Part shown: one piece after another, positions 1-18,848 of the stretch | How positions within the stretch are numbered: position 1 is the stretch's first letter | Layout: each line of letters opens with the position of its first letter | NCBI RefSeq assembly: GCF_014358015.1 | Contig: NZ_JACONV010000001.1 | Coordinates: 434,001 to 498,000 of the forward strand | Direction of reading: 5' to 3' | Length of the DNA stretch: 64,000 nucleotides | From: Pseudomonas triticifolii | GTDB lineage: Bacteria; Pseudomonadota; Gammaproteobacteria; Pseudomonadales; Pseudomonadaceae | The notes under the pieces: model-generated | The model's input: the letters and a program-made list of their open reading frames with translations, nothing else | The model's database searches: none | What the model was told of the DNA's origin: nothing | Made by a program: the position numbers and the translations under genes

Positions 1-6413
<6,413 letters not shown>

Positions 6414-6417
<4 letters not shown>

Positions 6418-9400
6418 AGGATAATCTCCATGTTCTCTGTGATGGCTGCGTAGCCCGCCAGCGTAGGGTGCTCGAACAGTGCGCGGACGTCGGCTTCAAG
6501 GCCTTCCTGACGCAGGCGCGCGGTCAGGCTGACCGCCAGCAGCGAGTGGCCGCCCAGCTCGAAGAAATTGTCGTGACGACCGACGTGCTCGACGCCGAGC
6601 AGTTCGCGCCAGAGGTCGGCCAGCAGGGTTTCCATCTCGCCTTCAGGTGCTTCATAAGGTCTGGACAACAATGCTTCGGCGCCCGGTATAGGCAGCGCCT
6701 GGCGGTCCAGTTTGCCGTTCGGGCTCAGCGGCAAGGCGTCGAGGTGCACGTAAAGAGCCGGAACCATGTAGTTCGGCAGGTGTTTGCCCACGGAGTCGCG
6801 CAATACTTCAACCGACTGCGCAGCGCCGGTGTAATAGGCCACCAGTCGCTGACCGCCTGGCGGCTCGTCGCGCACCATCACAACGGCCTGTTCGATACCG
6901 GGGTGCCGAATCAGGCAGGCCTGAATATCACCCGGCTCGATACGCAGCCCGTTGATTTTCACCTGATCGTCATTGCGACCCAGAAACTCCAGATTGCCAT
7001 CCGCCTGCTGGCGAACCAGATCGCCACTGCGGTACAGGCGATCGCCTTCGACGAATGGGCTGTCAATGAAACGCTCGGCCTGCTGCTCGGGCAGATTCAG
7101 GTAACCACGGGTGACACCGGCGCCGCCGATGTGCAGGTGACCGATCACGCCCTGCGGCACCGGCTGGTCATGTCGATCCAGCACGTAAAGACGCGTGTTG
7201 CTGATCGGTCGACCAATGGGCAGCGTGGCCTCCGGCAGCGGCATGTTTGGGTCCAGCGTCCAGACGCTGCAATCGACGGTGGTTTCGGTCGGTCCATAAA
7301 CGTTATGCAGGCGTACCCACGGCAGACGCGAACGCACTTGTTCGGCCAGTGCGGCAGTCAACTCGCCGCCACCACAGACGATGTCGGTGAGGCTGTAACA
7401 CTGGCTGCTGTCCGGCAGGTCAAGAAACTGCTGGAGCAGTACCGGAACGAATTGCACCACGCTGACCTTCTGATCCCGGATCAGCCGCGCCAGATAGACT
7501 GGATCACGCTGCCCGTCAGGCCGGGCCAGGACCAGCGGCAGGCCACTGCACAGCGGCCAGAAAATCTCCCAGACCGAGGCATCGAAACTGATGGGCGTCT
7601 TGTGCAACAGCGCGCCGTGCTGAGTCGCCGGGCACAGCAATGAGCCCCAACGCACCAGATTCGCCAGGTTGCGGTGCTCGACCATCACCCCCTTCGGCGT
7701 CCCGGTGGAGCCCGAGGTGTAGATCACGTACGCCAGATGACGGGCCGTCAGACCTGCGACGGCAGGGTTGGCGGTGCGCTGGGGATTCCAGTTCGCGGCG
7801 TCCAGATCAATCCGTAATGTGTGCTCGTTTTCCAGCAGATTGCGGGTCGATGCCTGTACGAGCAGCGCTTTCGGCGCGCTGTCTTCAAGCATGTAATGCA
7901 GGCGTTCGCGGGGATAACCCGGGTCGAGCGGCACGTAGGCACCGCCCGCCTTGAGGATGGCCAGCAGGCCGACCACCATCAATGTGCCTCGTTCGACACA
8001 GATAGCGACCCGGTCGTCAGGCTGTACGCCTTGGTCGATCAAATGGTGAGCCAGAGCGTTGGCCTGCTCGTTGAGCTGCTGCCAACTCAACTGCGCATCC
8101 TCGCCCAGCACGGCAATGGCCTGTGGCGTAAGGGCGACCTGAGCCTCGAACAGATCCACAAGCGTCTGTTGCGGGTCATGGGCGACCGCCGTTGCGTTGA
8201 AGCCGTCGAGCAATTGCTGACGCTCGCGGGGCTCAAGCACTGGCAGATGCAGCACAGGCAGATCGGGCTCGGTGTCCAGCGCGTCCACCAGCCCGGTCAG
8301 CGCCTGCTGCATGTAGCCACAGATGCGTTCAGCCCCCACTTTCGGCGCAACGGTGACCGACAGGCGCAAGGACTCGCCCAGGTCGTCGACATTCAGGCTC
8401 AGCGGATAATTGGTGTGTTTTTCACTGGCCAGAATCTCCAGACCGCGCCAGGTGTCGCGCTGTGCGTCCTGGCGTGCCTGCCCTGCACTGTGGCGATAGT
8501 TAAGGATGGCGCTGAACAGCGGCGAGGATGCCGCCACACCGCTGAAACGCTGCGCCTGAGCCAGGGACGCGTGTTCATGTCCCAGCAACGTCGCGAGCCG
8601 GGCGTGTGTGGTGCGTGCGCCATCACGCACGCTGACATCCACCAGATCGACGCGCACAGGCAGGGTATTAATGAACATGCCCATACCGCGATCCGCCCCG
8701 GCACCGCCTTGCAACCTTCCCAGCAACACCGTACCGAACACCACGCGGTCGTTGCCGGTGGCTGCCGCCAGTACCCGACCCCACGCGAGGTGAAACAGGC
8801 TGGCAACGCTGACGCCCAGTTGCCGTGCCTGACTGCGCAGGCGTCGTACCAGCTCGTCTGGCAGCGTCTGCTGGCTTTCTTCAATGCTGCGGCCATCACC
8901 TTGCACATCCCGCAGTCCGAACGGCAGCGTTGGTTCGTCGATATCACCCAGTTGTTCGCGGAAATAGGCTTCGTGCTCAGCCTCGCTGACACCCAGACGC
9001 GCCTGAGCCACGTAATTGCGATAGGGCACGGCAACCTGAGTGGGTTCGGGGGCACCGCACAGATGGGCGAGAATTTCCTCGCGCATCACTTCCAGTGCCG
9101 TCGCATCGACCACGATGTGGTGGAACAGTAAGGTCGCAGATACGCTTTCGCTTGACGGATCCTGGCTGTAGTCAAGTCGCATCAATGGCGCACGATCCAG
9201 ACGCATGGGTGCCGGTCTGGTCTGATCGGCCACTTCCTCGACACGCAGCTCGGCGTGCCGCCAGACCACTTGCTGCGGCGCTTGCAGGCCTTCCCAGATC
9301 ACCGCGGTACGCAGGCTGTCGTGACGCGCGATAACCTTGCGCAGCGCCTCGGCAATATGCTGCAGACGCGCCATGCTGTCGAAATTCAGACGTAATTGCA

Positions 9401-12400
9401 GCAGGTACGGATCATCCTGCTGCGCCGTCAGGTTGTGATAAAGAATGCCTTCCTGAAGCGGCGCCAGCGGATAGATTTCCTGCACATTGGCAGCGCCGCC
9501 AGGCACGGTTGCTACGATGCGGTCGATGGCCGTTTGATCAAGATGCGTCAGGCTCAGCATGTCCGGCGTGATACGTGTGCAGCCTTCGGGCACATTATTG
9601 TCCGGCACCGCGACCTCACGGCCATTGCCGACCGAAGCTGCCAGTGCCGCCACGCTCGGCTGGCCAAGCAATACGCGCACGTCGGCACTCAGCCCGGCGT
9701 TGCGCATCCGCTCGACCAGACTCACGGCCAGCAGCGAATGCCCGCCCAGCTCGAAAAAGTTGTCATGCCGCCCGACTCGCTCCAGGCCCAGCACCTGCTC
9801 CCACAGGCCGGCAATGACCATCTCGGTTTCGCCTTGCGGGGCCTCATAGCGGTTGGCCGTCAGGTCGGCAAGCTCAGGGTCCGGCAAGGCCCGGCGGTCC
9901 AGTTTGCCGTGGCTGGTCAGCGGCAAGGCCGTCAGGCGCATGCACGCCAGTGGCACCATGTGCCCCGGCAATCGGTCGAACAGCGCCTGACGCAACGCCT
10001 CCGGGTCCACGGTAACCGTCTCGGTGAACCAGGCCAGCAGGCGCTCGTTGCGCACCAGCACCACGGCATCCTTGATGCCGGGTTGAGCGGCAAGGGCCGT
10101 CTCGATCTCACCCAGTTCGATACGCATCCCGCGAATCTTGACCTGATCGTCGTTACGTCCCACGTAATCCAGCGTGCCCTCGGCATTCCAGCGCACCAGA
10201 TCGCCACTGCGGTACATGCTTGCCTGCGCCTTCGTGCAGAATGGATCGGCAATGAATCGCTCTTCGGTCAGATCCGGGCGGTTCAGGTAGCCACGTGCAA
10301 CACCTGCACCCCCGATGTAAAGCTCGCCGATCACGCCGACCGGCACGGGTTGCCGCTGCTCATCCAGCACGTAAAGACGTGTGTTGGCCACCGGTCCGCC
10401 AATGTGCAGCGACGCGCCTGGTGTCACCTGTCCTGAGGTAGCGACCACGGTGGTTTCCGTCGGGCCATAATTGTTGATGACCGCAAACCCTGGGTCTTTA
10501 TCGAACTGGCGCAGGCGGTCTCCGCCGATCAACAGCGTGCTCAGCGTGGGATGCTGACGGGCGCGACCAAACGCCTGTTCAGCCACTGGCGTCGGCAAAA
10601 AGCTGACCTGAAGCGGTTGCTCCAGCCACCAGTCGAGTAATGCATCGACCTGCTCGTTGGCCACCTCGGCAGGTGGCACATGCAATACGGCACCGGCGCA
10701 GAGCGCTGGCCAGACCTCCCACGCCATGGCGTCGAAACCGAAACCGGCCACACTGCTGGTGTGGCTGCCGGCGTGCAGGTCGAACGCCTGACAATGCCAG
10801 TGCACCAGATTGCTCAGGGTGTGATGCTCCACCATCACGCCCTTCGGTTGGCCAGTGGAGCCTGAGGTATAAATGACGTAAGCCAGATGATGGTCGTTGA
10901 GGCCTGCCACCTGTGGATTACTGTCAGGTGCGTCATGCCAGTCGCTGTGTTGCAGATTGACTTGAAACACCTGGCCGACCAGGTTTGCGGTCGAATTTTC
11001 GGTCACGACTGCACGGGGTGCGCTGTCTTCCAGCAGATAGGCAATGCGCTCTGCAGGGTAAGCCGGGTCTATTGGAACGTAGGCGGCTCCAGCTTTGAGG
11101 ATCGCCAGCATGCCGACCATACGGCCCGAGCCACGACGCAGGCACAACGCAATACGCTCATCCGGCTTCACGCCCAGACCGATCAAGTGATGCGCAAGGC
11201 GGTTGGCACGCTGATTGAGTTCGGCGTACGTCATTGTCTCATCGCCCTGAACAACGGCCAGAGCCTGCGGATTGCGTGCAACGCTGGACTCCACCTGCGC
11301 ATGCACCGTCAGACCTTCGGCAAAACGGTGTGCGCTGACATTGAAAGCGCTTAGCAACCGCTCACGCTCGGCAGCGTCCAGAATCGACAGGCTTTGCAGC
11401 GGTTCCGGCACGCCCTGCTCCAGTGCCTGCACCAGATTCGCCACAGCGTTATGCATCCAGCCTGCAATGCGCTCGGCACCCATGCCTTGTCGGGACAGCA
11501 CGTGCAGGTCGAAGCCTTCGCCCAGATCGTCGACACTCAGGGTCAGCGGGTAATTGCTGCGCACCTCGCCACCCAGCACGCGTACGCCCTGCCACACGCC
11601 TTCGCCATCGCGCGGCCGGACGGCAGCACTGTGGCGATAATTGAGCAACGCGCTGAACAGTGGTGAGCCGGACGCCACGCCGCTGCAACGCTGTGCCAGC
11701 ACCAGTGAGGCCTGTTCATGAGCGATCAAGGCTGACAGCCGTGAATGCACGGTTTTCACGGCCTGGCGAGTGCTGCTGGCAGTATCGATACGCAGCGGCA
11801 AGGTGTTGATGAACACGCCCAGCGCCCGATCCGCGCCCTCGCCACCCTGCATGCGTCCCAGCAGTACCGTGCCGAACACCACGTCCTGGCGGTTGGCGAT
11901 CACACTCAGGACACGCGCCCATGCAGCGTGCATCAGGCTCGCCGCACTCACACCCAATTGTCGGGACTGCTCGCGCACGCGCAGCGCCAGGTCGCTGTCG
12001 AGCACGCGTCGGGCCTGCTCGATATCACTGCCGTCGGCGTGCACGTCCTGCACGCCGAAGGGCAACGTGGCTTCGTCCACATCGCTCAGCATGTCACTGA
12101 AGAACGCCTCGTGCCGGGCGTCGTCGCTGTGCAGGCGCACCTGCGCCACGTAGTTGCGGTAAGGCACCGGCGCGGCCAGATTCGCCTGTCGGTCAAGCAA
12201 CAACGCTTCCATTTCCCGGGTGACAACCTCCATCGCGGCGTTGTCGAGCACCAGGTGGTGGAACAACAGCACGGCAGCCACTTCGCCGTTGGCCGGATCA
12301 TGGGTATGGACCAGTCGCATCAAGGGTGCCTGGGAAATGTCCAGACGATGATGGCGGGCGTCGAATCGCTGATGCAGACGATCCATGACACTGATGGCGG

Positions 12401-15400
12401 CGTTCTCGCCAGCCACGTAATCGGGGTCGAGACTGATCGGCTGCACCAGCAGATCGGCCTGGCGCCAGACCACCTGCTGCGCACTTTCAAGCCCTTCCCA
12501 GACCACGGCGGTCCGCAGGATATCGTGGCGGTTGATGACCTGCTGCAGCGCATCGGTCCATGCGTGCAAACGCTCCACGCTGTCGAACGCCAGGCGCCAT
12601 TGCAGCAGGTACGGATCGCCTTGGGTGGCAGACAAATGATGATAGAGGATGCCTTCCTGCAACGGCGCCAGCGGGTAGATTTCCTGCACATTGGCCGCGC
12701 CGCCCGGCACGCTGGCGACGATGCGGTCGATCGCAGCCTGATCAAGACGCGTCAGGCTCAGCATCTGTGGGGTGATGCGCTCACAGGCAGGCGGCACGGC
12801 ATTGGCCGGTACGCTGAACGCGCGGGCATTGTCCTTGCTTGCCGCCAGTGCAGCGACCGTCGGTTGTGACAGCAGTACATGCACATCGGCATTGAGCCCG
12901 GCCGTGCGCAAACGCTCTACCAGCGTGATCGCCAGTAAAGAATGGCCTCCCAGCTCGAAGAAGTTGTCATGACGCCCTACTTGCTCGACGCCCAACACCT
13001 GCGCCCAGACAGCTGCCATCGCGATTTCAGTCTCGCCTGTCGGTGCCTCGTACGCGTGCCCCAGCAAGTAGGCCGGGTCCGGATCCGGCAAGGCGCGGCG
13101 GTCAAGTTTGCCGTTGGCGGTCAGCGGCAGAACGTCCAGCCGGGTGAACGCACGCGGCACCATATAGGCAGGCAGACTGGCCCGCAGGGTCTGGCGCAAG
13201 TGGTCAGGGTCAACTGCCGAGGTTTCAGTGAACCAGGCCAACAGTTGCTCGTCACGCACCAGCACCACAGCTTCCTTGACGCCTGTCTGGCTGGTAATCG
13301 CTGCCTCGATTTCGCCTGGTTCGATGCGCATGCCGCGAATCTTGATCTGATCATCGTTGCGGCCCTGATAATCCAGCGTACCGTCAGCATTCCAGCGCAC
13401 CAGATCGCCGCTGCGGTACATGCGTCCCTGTGGATCCTGGCTGAACGGATCGGCGAGGAAGCGCTCTTGCGTCATCTGCGACCGGTTGAGATAGCCTCGG
13501 GCGACACCTGAGCCGCCGATGTACAGCTCGCCTGTCACGCCGATGGGCATTGGCTGCAGTCGTTCATCCAGCACGTAGACCCGCGTGTTGGCAATCGGAC
13601 CGCCGATGTGCAGTGATGCACCCGCGCGCACGCGCCCGGAGGTGGCAACCACCGTGGTTTCGGTGGGGCCATAGTTGTTGACGACGTCATAACGTCGGTT
13701 CTCGGCAAACTGGCGAAGGCGGTCACCGCCAATTAGCAGGGTGCGCAACGTCGGATGATCTTCGTCCAGGCTGAACGCGTACTCAGCCACCGGCGTTGGC
13801 AGGAAGCTGACATCCAGGGGCTGGGTCAGCCACCAGCGCAGCAGCGCGTCGATGTCTTCGCCGCTCTCCTGAACCGGTGCCAGATGCAGGGTAGCGCCCG
13901 CGCACAGGGTCGGCCATACCTCCCAGGCCATCGCATCGAAACCAAACCCGGCCAGACAGGAAGCATGCCCGCCCGCCTTCAGCTTGAACGCATCACAGTG
14001 CCAGTCCACCAGATTGGCAAGCATTCGGTGTTCCACCATGACGCCTTTGGGCTGCCCAGTGGACCCGGAGGTGTAAATCACGTACGCCAGGTGCTGACTG
14101 CAAAGGGACGTGACGTCTGGGTTGAGGTCGGGGCCGCTCTCCTCATTGCAGTCGTCCAGTTCGATCACCGGTTGAGTCAGCAGTGGCAGGCGCTCACGCA
14201 GATTCGCACGCGTCAGCACCACCGACGGCGCGCTGTCACCCAGTAGATAGGCCAGTCGCTCGCGCGGATGCGCGGGATCGATCGGCACATAAGCAGCACC
14301 GGCCTTGAGAACGGCCAGCAGACTCACCAGTGTGTCCAGCCCGCGTCGCGATACAACGGCAACGCGGTCGTCAGCCACGATGCCTGATTCGATAAGCCGT
14401 AGCGCCAGGCTGTTGGCGCTGCGGTTGAGCTGTCGATAGGTCAGGCGTTGCCCGTCAAAGACGGCCGCCACTGCCTGCGGACGCTCATGGGCATGCTGCT
14501 CGATACGTCGATGGATCAACTGCTGGTCTGTAACAACCGTTTCGGTGGCGTTCCACTGGCTGATCTGCTGACGTTCGGCGGGCGTCAGCACATCGAACGC
14601 TTCGGCGCACAGCGAGGGATTCTCCAGCCCCTGCTCGATCACCTGTAACAGGCGCTCACCAATCGCGTGGGCTTCGGCATCATTGAACCAGGCGCGGTGA
14701 TGAACCACATGCAACCACGCCTGATCACTGAACCTGTTGGTGCGCATGTGCAACGCCAGAGGCGTGGTTTCGTAGCCGTTGGAGACTTTCACGGCCTGTG
14801 CTTGAGTATCGCCATAACGGTAGTCATGGTCATCCTGCTCGTAGGACACAGAGACCTCGAACAACTGCGCCCGCTCCTCGCGGGAAATACCCAGAGTGCG
14901 ATTGAGCTCGCTGAGCGCAAAACGCTGATGGCGGAAGTCCTGCTTGAGGGTGTCACGCACTGCGGTGACCAAGGCAGCGAAATCAAGTCCCTGCGCAAAG
15001 TCCATACGCACCGCACTGACTTGCGCGAAATGCCCCAACGTAGCCCTGAAACGCGCGCCGGTGCGATTGAGCAATGGCAAGCCGACCACCCAGTCGTCGC
15101 GCTGTGCAGTGCGGGTGAAGTAGATATGCAGCGCGGCCAGCAGAACGTGAAACGCCGAGGCACCAAGGGGTTTGGCAAACTGGTGCATGCGCGCATGCAG
15201 CGCGGCGGGAAACGCCTGGACCCAGGTATGGGATGGCGCCGGGTCGGTCGATCTGCGGTTGTGATAACGGGACACCAGCAGCGGCTCGGGCAGTTCCCGG
15301 TACTTGTCCAGCCAATACGCCTTGTCCCGCGCATGACGGGGCGAGTCATGGTAGCGCGCGTCATCGCTGATGAACTCGCTGTAGGACAATCCCTGGCTGT

Positions 15401-15908
15401 CGAGACTGCTGCCTTCACAGAGCGCGGTGTAATGCTCACCAATAAACTTGAGCATCTGCCCGAAGCCCCAGCCGTCAAGGATAAGGTGGTGAGCCTGAAT
15501 GACCAGCCAATGCTGGTCTTCACATAAGCGCACCAGACATGAACGAAACAACGGGCTGCCGTCCAGCGCATAGGGACGCTGCATTTGCTCGCGTATCAAC
15601 GTCTGCGCCGCCTCGACCCGCTCGGGATGATCACGTAAATCGTGCAACGGCAGAGAGACCGGCATGAACTCGGCGTAGGTCTGCATCGGCAGACCATCAG
15701 CCCCTGCGCCCGGCACCAGCACTGTACGAAAGCAGTCATGCGCGGCCAGCAGTTGCTCAAGCGCGCGCTGCAGCATCACGGGATTCACGCGGCCAACCAG
15801 CTTCAAGTAGCCGCCGATGTTATAGAGAGGCGAGTCGCCGCGGCTGATCTGGTCAAGCCAGATATCACGTTGGGGCGCGGTCAGGGGGAACAGGTCGACG
15901 GCCGACAT
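6414..15908 (-). CDS. syfA: Syringafactin/cichofactin-type NRPS, first synthetase (SyfA/CifA-like), three modules
   Basis: Starts the lipopeptide by N-acylating the first residue and joining three amino acids. The 3164 residues form C-starter (about 1-440, HHLILDG), A1 (465-950), T1 (Ser near 989), C2 (1060-1500), A2 (1530-2020), T2 (Ser near 2057), C3 (2140-2570), A3 (2600-3085) and T3 (Ser near 3120), with no thioesterase, matching the known three-module SyfA. A1 and A2 pockets read DAWFLGNVVK (Leu) and A3 reads DAWQVGVVDK (Gln). C2 opens with HHLSATQGD, the dual condensation/epimerisation signature; C3 has the degenerate HNLTAQQDD. It lies divergent from the LuxR gene syfR and overlaps syfB by four bases. 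The acyl chain is a fatty acid by homology to the family, not from sequence. Confidence 0.95.
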
Positions 15909-16246
15909 GGCTCAAGGTCCTTCTTGGCAAATAAGTCACGAATTGAACCATTGGTCATTATCAGTGTCTGTCCCGCTAAACCCGGACGCTGGCGTATAGC
16001 CATCACTCAGCATCCTCAGATAGACGCCTCGGCGCTTGCGTAGGATGATGCTGATCCAGTGCTGACGAGTTCTACTTGCCCTGTGTAATGAATCGGGCGG
16101 TATGTCTGTCCCTGTTTTCTGCTACAGACGTCGGATAGATCCTTCGGTTGAATACGCCAAATCATCCAGTGCATCCGTCATTACCCCGCGACGAGCTCAC
16201 AACAGGGCAGCTCCAATGCACGATCAGAATCAGGGAGGATAGATAG
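15909..16246. promoter_or_regulatory. Divergent syfA / syfR intergenic region
   Basis: This 338-bp gap separates the divergent syfA and syfR starts and must hold both promoters. A partial inverted repeat, TGTCCCG at 15969-15975 and CGGACG at 15983-15988, loosely resembles LuxR-type syr-syp boxes but is too degenerate to call. A strong AGGGAGG ribosome-binding site lies just before syfR. I see no open reading frame with coding character. Confidence 0.45.
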
Positions 16247-17014
16247 ATGAAAACGACACGCTCGCCGAACACTCGCTATGACCCGCGCTTCTATCTGGAA
16301 CTGGGTCAGTTGGTTTCGAGCACTGGCGGCTCGTCATTCACCGGACAAATGCTGCAACTCGTCGACTCTCTGGTCTCTGTCCAGGGCATTGACCTGAGTG
16401 AATGGACGCTCGATACAACTCAGTCACAGATCGAGCGCATTACCTGCCTGGGTGGTGCAGGCTTGCAGCATGATCTTTACGCATCGGACATGCTGCGTCA
16501 GTCACTGCTGCCGAGCATTGTGCAGATGGACGACTCGTTACTGATCCAGACAAAAGCGTCCGTAGGACAGAAATGCGCACGCCGCGACGTGCATATCTGC
16601 AGCCTGGTCTCCAGCAGTGGCGATCTGCGGCGGGTCATCTGCCTTTATCGCCTGACGGGAACAAAAGCGTTTTCGTTGAGCGAATTGTCGTTACTCAAGA
16701 GCCTTTCCGACATGCTGCTGCCGCTGGTCGAGCACCATTCACAGTGGCTGGCGCAATCAACCGCGGAAAAAATCGACGTCGAGCCCGGATCGATCGATGA
16801 AGCGTTCAGCGGACGCCTGGCGCAGGACGCAATCACGCTGTCAGCCCGCGAACAGGAAGTCTGCATAGGCTTGCTGACGGGAGGCTCGGTTGCGGAGATG
16901 GCACGGCGGCTGAACGTCAAGAACAGCTCGGTGGAAACTTACCTCAAGCGCGCCACCGCAAAACTGGGCGTCAGCGGTCGGCACAGCCTGGCCAAGTGGA
17001 TGGCTGGACCCTAA
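16247..17014 (+). CDS. syfR: LuxR-family transcriptional regulator of the lipopeptide cluster (SyfR-like)
   Basis: A 255-residue regulator with a C-terminal LuxR/GerE helix-turn-helix (about 190-255): LSAREQEVCIGL, then VAEMARRLNVKNSSVETYLKRA and the LGVSGR turn. The N-terminal ~180 residues do not look like an acyl-homoserine-lactone-binding domain; they contain a GAF-like stretch I cannot assign. The start is fixed by AGGGAGG eight bases upstream of ATG. It sits divergent from syfA, the position of SyfR, the known activator of syringafactin synthesis in P. syringae. The C-terminal sequence QEVCIGLLTGGSVAEMA is typical of the regulators that flank Pseudomonas lipopeptide genes. The regulatory target is inferred from position and family. 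Confidence 0.85.
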   Translation: MKTTRSPNTRYDPRFYLELGQLVSSTGGSSFTGQMLQLVDSLVSVQGIDLSEWTLDTTQSQIERITCLGGAGLQHDLYASDMLRQSLLPSIVQMDDSLLIQTKASVGQKCARRDVHICSLVSSSGDLRRVICLYRLTGTKAFSLSELSLLKSLSDMLLPLVEHHSQWLAQSTAEKIDVEPGSIDEAFSGRLAQDAITLSAREQEVCIGLLTGGSVAEMARRLNVKNSSVETYLKRATAKLGVSGRHSLAKWMAGP

Positions 17015-17064
17015 GGCAAGCGCTTGCTGCTCTGTCTGGCGATCAATCGGATAAAGCCCGAAGC

Positions 17065-18045
17065 TCACCGCTTGCGCGTTGCGTCGTCCAGCGCCAGGAT
17101 CGTATGCGCATTGGTCACTGTGGTTGCCAACGTATTGATCACACCGGAACGCAGCGCACCCAGCGTTGCCGCCGCCTTGGTGTTTTCACTGGCAATGGCG
17201 ACCACATCAGGGATGCGAAACAGCTCCTGAACGGTGAGTCCAATCACCCGGCCCTGAATGGCGTTGACCGCAGGCTGGCCATGGATGTCGATGAAGTCAT
17301 AGCCCATCATGTCGCCCACGGTGCCAGATAACCGGGCCTGAGCAATTTCCTGTGGCGAGAACCAGCCCATGCGCACCATGTTGCTGTTCTCGCTCATGTC
17401 GCCAATGCCGATCAGCGCAATGTCGGCGCGGCGAGCGCGGTCCAGGGTCGAACGTACGGTGTCGTTGTTGATCAGGACGCCACGCAATTCCGGGTTGGCG
17501 ACCAGCGCCGGGGCATAAAGGCTTTCGCTTTCACCCCCAAAGCGCAGCGCCAGACGCCGACAGATGTGGTCGGGGTTCATGTACTCGCCCGCCTTGAGCG
17601 AACCACCGATGGCGCAGACAAAGGTGCAGTTGCGCGTCACCGGCAGGAACACGTTATCCGCCACCGCTCCGACGTTGCGCCCCATGCCGACGGCGACAAT
17701 CATGCCGTCGCTCAGTGTTTTGTTCAGGTAGTTGGCAACCAGACTGGCAACGGCCGAGCGCTGGGTGTCGGGGTCGCTGTGATCGACTGCAATCAGCGCG
17801 CGATCCAGTTGAAAGCGCTCGACCAATGCCTGTTCCAGCTCATTGTTCATGGCCGGATGCTGCAGCACACGCACCTCGACAATGCCTTCGTCACGTGCGC
17901 GTTTGAGCAGTCGGCTGACTTTTGCGCGGGACAGGTCGAAACGTTTGGCGATGGCTTCCTGAGTGACGTTCTCAAGGTAATAAAGCATCGCGACTTCGGT
18001 CATCAGATCGATGTCACTGACCATACGCTGGTTACTGTCACTCAT
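17065..18045 (-). CDS. SorC/DeoR-type sugar-responsive regulator (EryD-like)
   Basis: Member of the SorC family: an N-terminal helix-turn-helix (about 15-55, including VTQEAIAKRFDLSRAKVSRLL) and a C-terminal sugar-phosphate-binding domain resembling NagB/RpiA folds (VAVGMGRNV, IALIGIGDMSE). Families like this (SorC, EryD, DeoR) are inactivated by a phosphorylated pathway intermediate. The ATG at 18045 has GGAAG nine bases upstream; an in-frame TTG at 18072 is an alternative that would add nine residues. It follows the rpiB-like gene on the same strand after 63 bases, so they probably form a two-gene operon divergent from the transporter and dehydrogenase operon that it likely controls. Effector identity is inference. 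Confidence 0.85.
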   Translation of the reverse strand: MSDSNQRMVSDIDLMTEVAMLYYLENVTQEAIAKRFDLSRAKVSRLLKRARDEGIVEVRVLQHPAMNNELEQALVERFQLDRALIAVDHSDPDTQRSAVASLVANYLNKTLSDGMIVAVGMGRNVGAVADNVFLPVTRNCTFVCAIGGSLKAGEYMNPDHICRRLALRFGGESESLYAPALVANPELRGVLINNDTVRSTLDRARRADIALIGIGDMSENSNMVRMGWFSPQEIAQARLSGTVGDMMGYDFIDIHGQPAVNAIQGRVIGLTVQELFRIPDVVAIASENTKAAATLGALRSGVINTLATTVTNAHTILALDDATRKR

Positions 18046-18108
18046 GTGGACGGGCTTCCGTTTCGACGTCAAAGGCGCATTCTCCCTACTCCCGACCCCC
18101 TGCGTCCA

Positions 18109-18570
18109 CTATTGATGGCCGTCACGCTCGATGGCGCTGATGCGATCGACCTTGGCACCGGAGCGCGCCGCTTCGAATTCCGACTCCAGGAAGGACTTGA
18201 CGATACTTTTCGCCAGTTCAGCGCCGATCACCCGCGCGCCGATGGACAGAATCTGCGCATCGTTGCTCTTGCGCGCCCGCTCTGCCGAGTAGGTGTCGTG
18301 CGCCTGGGCGGCGCGAATGCCCAGCACCTTGTTGGCTGAAATCGCCATGCCGATTCCCGTACCACAGACCAGTATGCCCAGCCGCTGCTGCCCGGCGTTG
18401 ATGGCCGTTGCCACGGCCAACGCAATGTCCGGGTACAGCACCGGCGCGGTGGAATGGGTGCCGAAGTCGGTCACCGGGTAGCCCAGTGTCTCGATGTGAC
18501 GCTTCAACAACTCTTTGAGCTCATAACCCGCTTCATCGCATCCGACGGCCACCGGGAAAAATGTGTTCAT
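18109..18570 (-). CDS. RpiB/LacAB-family sugar-phosphate isomerase, candidate D-erythrulose-4-phosphate isomerase
   Basis: A 153-residue RpiB-fold aldose-ketose isomerase. Features are an N-terminal GCDEAGYELKE nucleotide-like loop, the GTHS motif, and the active-site block GILVCGTGIGMAISANK with the conserved Cys, followed by R-A-A-Q-AHD. The family interconverts ribose-5-P/ribulose-5-P, allose-6-P or, in tetritol pathways (EryI, DerI), D-erythrulose-4-P and D-erythrose-4-P. Its placement with a tetrulose-type kinase and dehydrogenases favours the last. The ATG at 18570 has GGAG nine bases upstream; an upstream in-frame GTG at 18597 lacks a good site. Downstream on the same strand lies the SorC regulator. 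Confidence 0.85.
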   Translation of the reverse strand: MNTFFPVAVGCDEAGYELKELLKRHIETLGYPVTDFGTHSTAPVLYPDIALAVATAINAGQQRLGILVCGTGIGMAISANKVLGIRAAQAHDTYSAERARKSNDAQILSIGARVIGAELAKSIVKSFLESEFEAARSGAKVDRISAIERDGHQ

Positions 18571-18848
18571 GGCGTTTGGCTCCACTGCCGGGGTCACTTA
18601 TGACTGACCAAATGTTCAATCTTTGAAATTCCGATCACTTATTTCTCAGACATTCGCTCCCTTCTGTCAAGCAAGTTTTATGTGAAGACTCAAACATGCG
18701 CCCAGCAAGCGGTCTAACGCCGGCCATATCGCCCGCTCTGAAATTTTCGAGGAAAGAGATTGACTGCACAGAATTTCATTTGATACACATATGCTCACTG
18801 AGCTGCACCAGTGCACCTAATAAGAATTCACAGCACGAGGACACGCCA
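18571..18848. promoter_or_regulatory. Divergent control region of the tetritol locus with three TGAAATT elements
   Basis: The 278-bp gap between the rpiB-like gene and the ABC transporter operon carries TGAAATT at 18624-18630 and 18739-18745 and its reverse complement AATTTCA at 18772-18778. The last two form an inverted pair. They could be operator half-sites for the SorC-type regulator. The transporter start is preceded by GAGG. Confidence 0.35.

Noticed and set aside
15969..15988. Possible syr-syp box upstream of syfA
   Set aside because: Only one half-site matches the TGTCccg/cggGACA consensus, so it was noted in the intergenic entry and not called.
17016..17027. GCAAGCGCTTGC palindrome between syfR and the SorC gene
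   Set aside because: It is a perfect 12-bp palindrome but has no loop or T-run, so it is not a terminator; nothing links it to a binding site.
18696..18848. N-terminal extension of the ABC ATPase frame
   Set aside because: No ribosome-binding site or family similarity; ATG at 18849 with GAGG is the natural start.
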